A program made the position numbers and the translations under genes. Below are positions 61,920 through 64,000 of a DNA stretch of 64,000 nt, one piece after another. Position 1 is the first letter of the stretch; each line of letters begins with the position of its first letter. The stretch comes from Spirometra erinaceieuropaei (Eukaryota; Platyhelminthes; Cestoda; Diphyllobothriidea; Diphyllobothriidae). The notes beneath the pieces were generated by a model. That model was not told where the DNA came from. It saw only the letters and a program-made list of their open reading frames with translations, and did not search any database. Location: positions 120,532-184,531 of the forward strand of contig CACRXP010000572.1 in NCBI GenBank assembly GCA_902702965.1. Direction: 5' to 3'.

Positions 61920-62545
61920 GGTCACGTCACCTAACTCACAGTGGTTTCTCGGCGTGTTGACGGTGTGCGTCCTTGGCCTACGAACTGGGCCGCGTCACTT
62001 AACTGCATTAACGTAGCACATGGCAGTAGGGTGTATATCAAGGTGTCCATTGATGGAGTTGGTGACAAACGTCCCGGCTTTCAGCAGTTCCCGCCCAGCC
62101 TTATGGCTGGTTTGTACCATTATCCGCGTGCTCGCGAAGTTGAATTCGTAGCCTTGCGCCAGGATGTAATTAGCGACTGGAGACAATGGGTCGTCCTTTC
62201 GAATAGCCCGTTTGTGTTCCAGTATTCGCGAGTTGAGGAGTGTAGGGGTGTCCAGTTATGGGTCCACGTGACGGTCGTAGTAGGTCCCTCACTTGCTTGC
62301 AGGTGCAGACTACGCTTGGCGTCCATTTGCTGGCATCCGACTCTCACATGTGGCTGCCCGAAGTTAGGCTCTGCCTAGCGGTCACACTCCGCTAACCGCC
62401 TCGACCGGCGGACTAAACTCAGTTAGGGTATCTGTGTGTGCATCTCCGTACACGGTGATCCCGGCTCCGCTGGCCGGCCGGGTCACCGCATCGGCACCTC
62501 CGAGATGAGACTCCGTTTACAACACCGTAGGAGGCCACAAGGTAA
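61920..62545. other. GC-rich unexplained segment
   Basis: A 145-codon frame (61941-62378, +) lies in a stretch clearly richer in GC than its surroundings, with CCGGCTCCGCTGGCCGGCCG near 62461 and a good donor (AAG then GTAAGTG) at 62542. Sharp composition edges suggest inserted repeat DNA. No domain was recognised on either strand. Confidence 0.4.
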
Positions 62546-63029
62546 GTGAGGCCTGGGGTAAGCGAACATTGTTCTGCTACCTTTGCTTTTGCTTGTTCTT
62601 GTTTGCTCGCTCTCTGACTGCATCTTTTTGTTTCTCCTTGTTGACAGCTTAAAGCTGTTCTGTTGAATTTTTTCTGCTCATCATTTATATTTCAGCAATC
62701 TTTTAGCTTAAAGAGGAACGGAAAATCTCTGAATCCCGTCTCCCTACCCTCCCCCATCTCCACCTCCCCGCACTTCAAGTCCTACGGCGATGTCGTAGGC
62801 ATTGTCGCTTTTTACTTTTCTCAGAAATTATTTACGAACTTGGAGTAGATCAGTTTATTCAAGGCCATTAGGCTCAGACCAAGAATTTTCTGTGCGAATA
62901 TTCGGGCCGAAGTCCATCAGCCACAGCGACTAACTACGTAGTATTAATTAACTGCCGACAGGCAGCTAGTAGTATAATCTAGGGCGAGGTGATACCATAA
63001 TAACAGCACAGGAAATAGCCAAAAACCAT

Positions 63030-63460
63030 ACACGCGTGTTTCGCCGAGGTTCTGCCGCTGCATGGCGCAGCTGCGAGGGGTTCGGCTGGTCAGTGGGCCC
63101 CCCAGCCTCAGTCAGCTTCAGGCTAGTTCAGGTCGCTATTCAAATGCGCCAAAGCCGAGGACCATAGAGGAGTTCGGCAGCGCCCGACACAACTGAGCCC
63201 TCCTATTTAGGGAGAATACTGCTTTCCCTGCGAGGGGCAAGGGGCTACAGAAGGTGCTCTAAACAAATGCTAGGGATCTACGCCGTCTGAAGCTTGACCG
63301 TGGTCGCAGACGCAAAACACACGGTCGAAACAACTAACAAAACAACAGCAACAACAACAACAACAGTACACACACTCCCTCTCTTCCTCTTCCGTCTTCT
63401 TCTTCTTCTAATCCCGCCCGCCACCCCACTCGCAAGACTGATAGGGTGAGCCCGATATCT
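63030..63460 (+). mobile_element. LINE 5' untranslated region (element D)
   Basis: GC-rich leader (CGCTGCATGGCGCAGCTGCG, CAGTGGGCCCCCCAGCC) followed by an AAC microsatellite at about 63334-63365 and a TTC run near 63390-63410. It leads directly into the endonuclease reading frame. It is assigned as the element's leader by position. Confidence 0.6.
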
Positions 63461-64000
63461 CTGGCAGCCTGGAATGTTCGTTCCCTTTTATACAACCCGA
63501 GGAGCAACCGACCGGAACGAAGGGCGGCTCTAGTCGTTCGGCAACTAGAGCGCTACAGGGCGGACATCACTGCAATTAGCTAGACCCGTTTCTCCGAATA
63601 GGGTCAACTGGAGGATGTGGATGCCGGCTACACCTTCTTCTGGAGCTGTCGCCCAGGGCATAGCGACGGAACGCGGGTGTCGCCTTTGCCATCTTGAACG
63701 ACATCGTAGGACGACTGCTCTGTCTGCCGCAGGGCATCAACCATCGTCTGATGAGCCTCCGCCTGCCTCTCGGGCGAGGCAAATTTGCCACCATCCTCAT
63801 CGTCTACGCACCGCCGATGACTAGTCCCAACGACGAACGGGACAAATTCTACGATGACATGCACGCCCTCCTGACGATTATGTCGAAGCCGGATAAGTTG
63901 ATTGTCCTTGGTGACTTCAACCTCCGCGTCGGCACAGACCATGCTGCCTGGAGAGGAGTGCTGGGTCGCCATGGTATCAACGGCCTCAATGACAATGGCC
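63461..64000 (+). pseudogene. LINE apurinic-type endonuclease, cut by window end (element D)
   Basis: LAAWNVRSLL at 63461 is the start of an exonuclease-endonuclease-phosphatase domain (N of the metal site). It is followed by RADITAIS, a stop, TRFSE, a second stop, and GQLEDVDAGYTFFWS. After a frame change near 63670 the reading is [43 protein letters not shown] (catalytic Asp and Asn) and remains open to the window end. Two stops and a shift mean this copy is inactive. It is likely the same family as elements A-C, which lack this end. Confidence 0.88.

Overview
The window looks like part of a flatworm chromosome, most plausibly a diphyllobothriidean tapeworm. This is inferred from genes broken into short exons by multi-kilobase introns, from Penelope-like elements, from LINEs whose ORF ends in C2H2 zinc fingers, and from tRNA-Arg-derived SINEs. 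No prokaryotic organisation (operons, ribosome binding sites) is present. Most open frames longer than 60 codons appear to be chance frames or decayed mobile DNA.

The left half (1613-34479, + strand) is one host gene, the origin recognition complex subunit ORC3. I could assemble 14 coding exons. All have GT-AG borders and matching phases, and together they give 2454 nt (818 codons) of open frame. The order of conserved blocks follows animal ORC3: AAA+-like N-terminal half, ORC3-specific helical insert, then the start of the C-terminal winged-helix region. The last coding exon (about 60 residues expected) was not found. The introns carry almost all the rest: a SINE pair, telomere-like repeats, a Tc1-type transposon, a long-TIR MITE, a hairpin resembling a Penelope hammerhead, and a 4.15-kb segment present twice (17594-21754 and 22585-26737). 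That segment includes ORC3 exon 12. The second copy begins at a run of Ns and the first copy ends in a Tc1 insertion, so the repeat may be two haplotypes joined by the assembler rather than a real duplication.

The right half (34480-64000) is mainly a graveyard of mobile elements. It holds three decayed 3' portions of a LINE with a C-terminal multi-zinc-finger tail (35125-37409 +, 38590-39800 -, 51113-52290 +) and the 5' end of another LINE running off the window (63030-64000 +). It also holds three Penelope-like fragments (37914-38312, 46020-47740 and 49197-49400, all -), the first with a hammerhead-like motif just downstream, plus a second head-to-head SINE pair (48440-48830), a palindrome around a degenerate TAACCC array (54213-55090), a mariner pseudogene (55275-55755), and a repeat encoding a zinc-ribbon-like motif (41150-41860, with an inverted relative at 30780-31165). 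Two short candidate exons of unknown genes (60495-60607 + and 57851-57928 -) are the only other possible host coding sequence.

Protein similarities are from reading the translations against remembered family patterns; no search was run.
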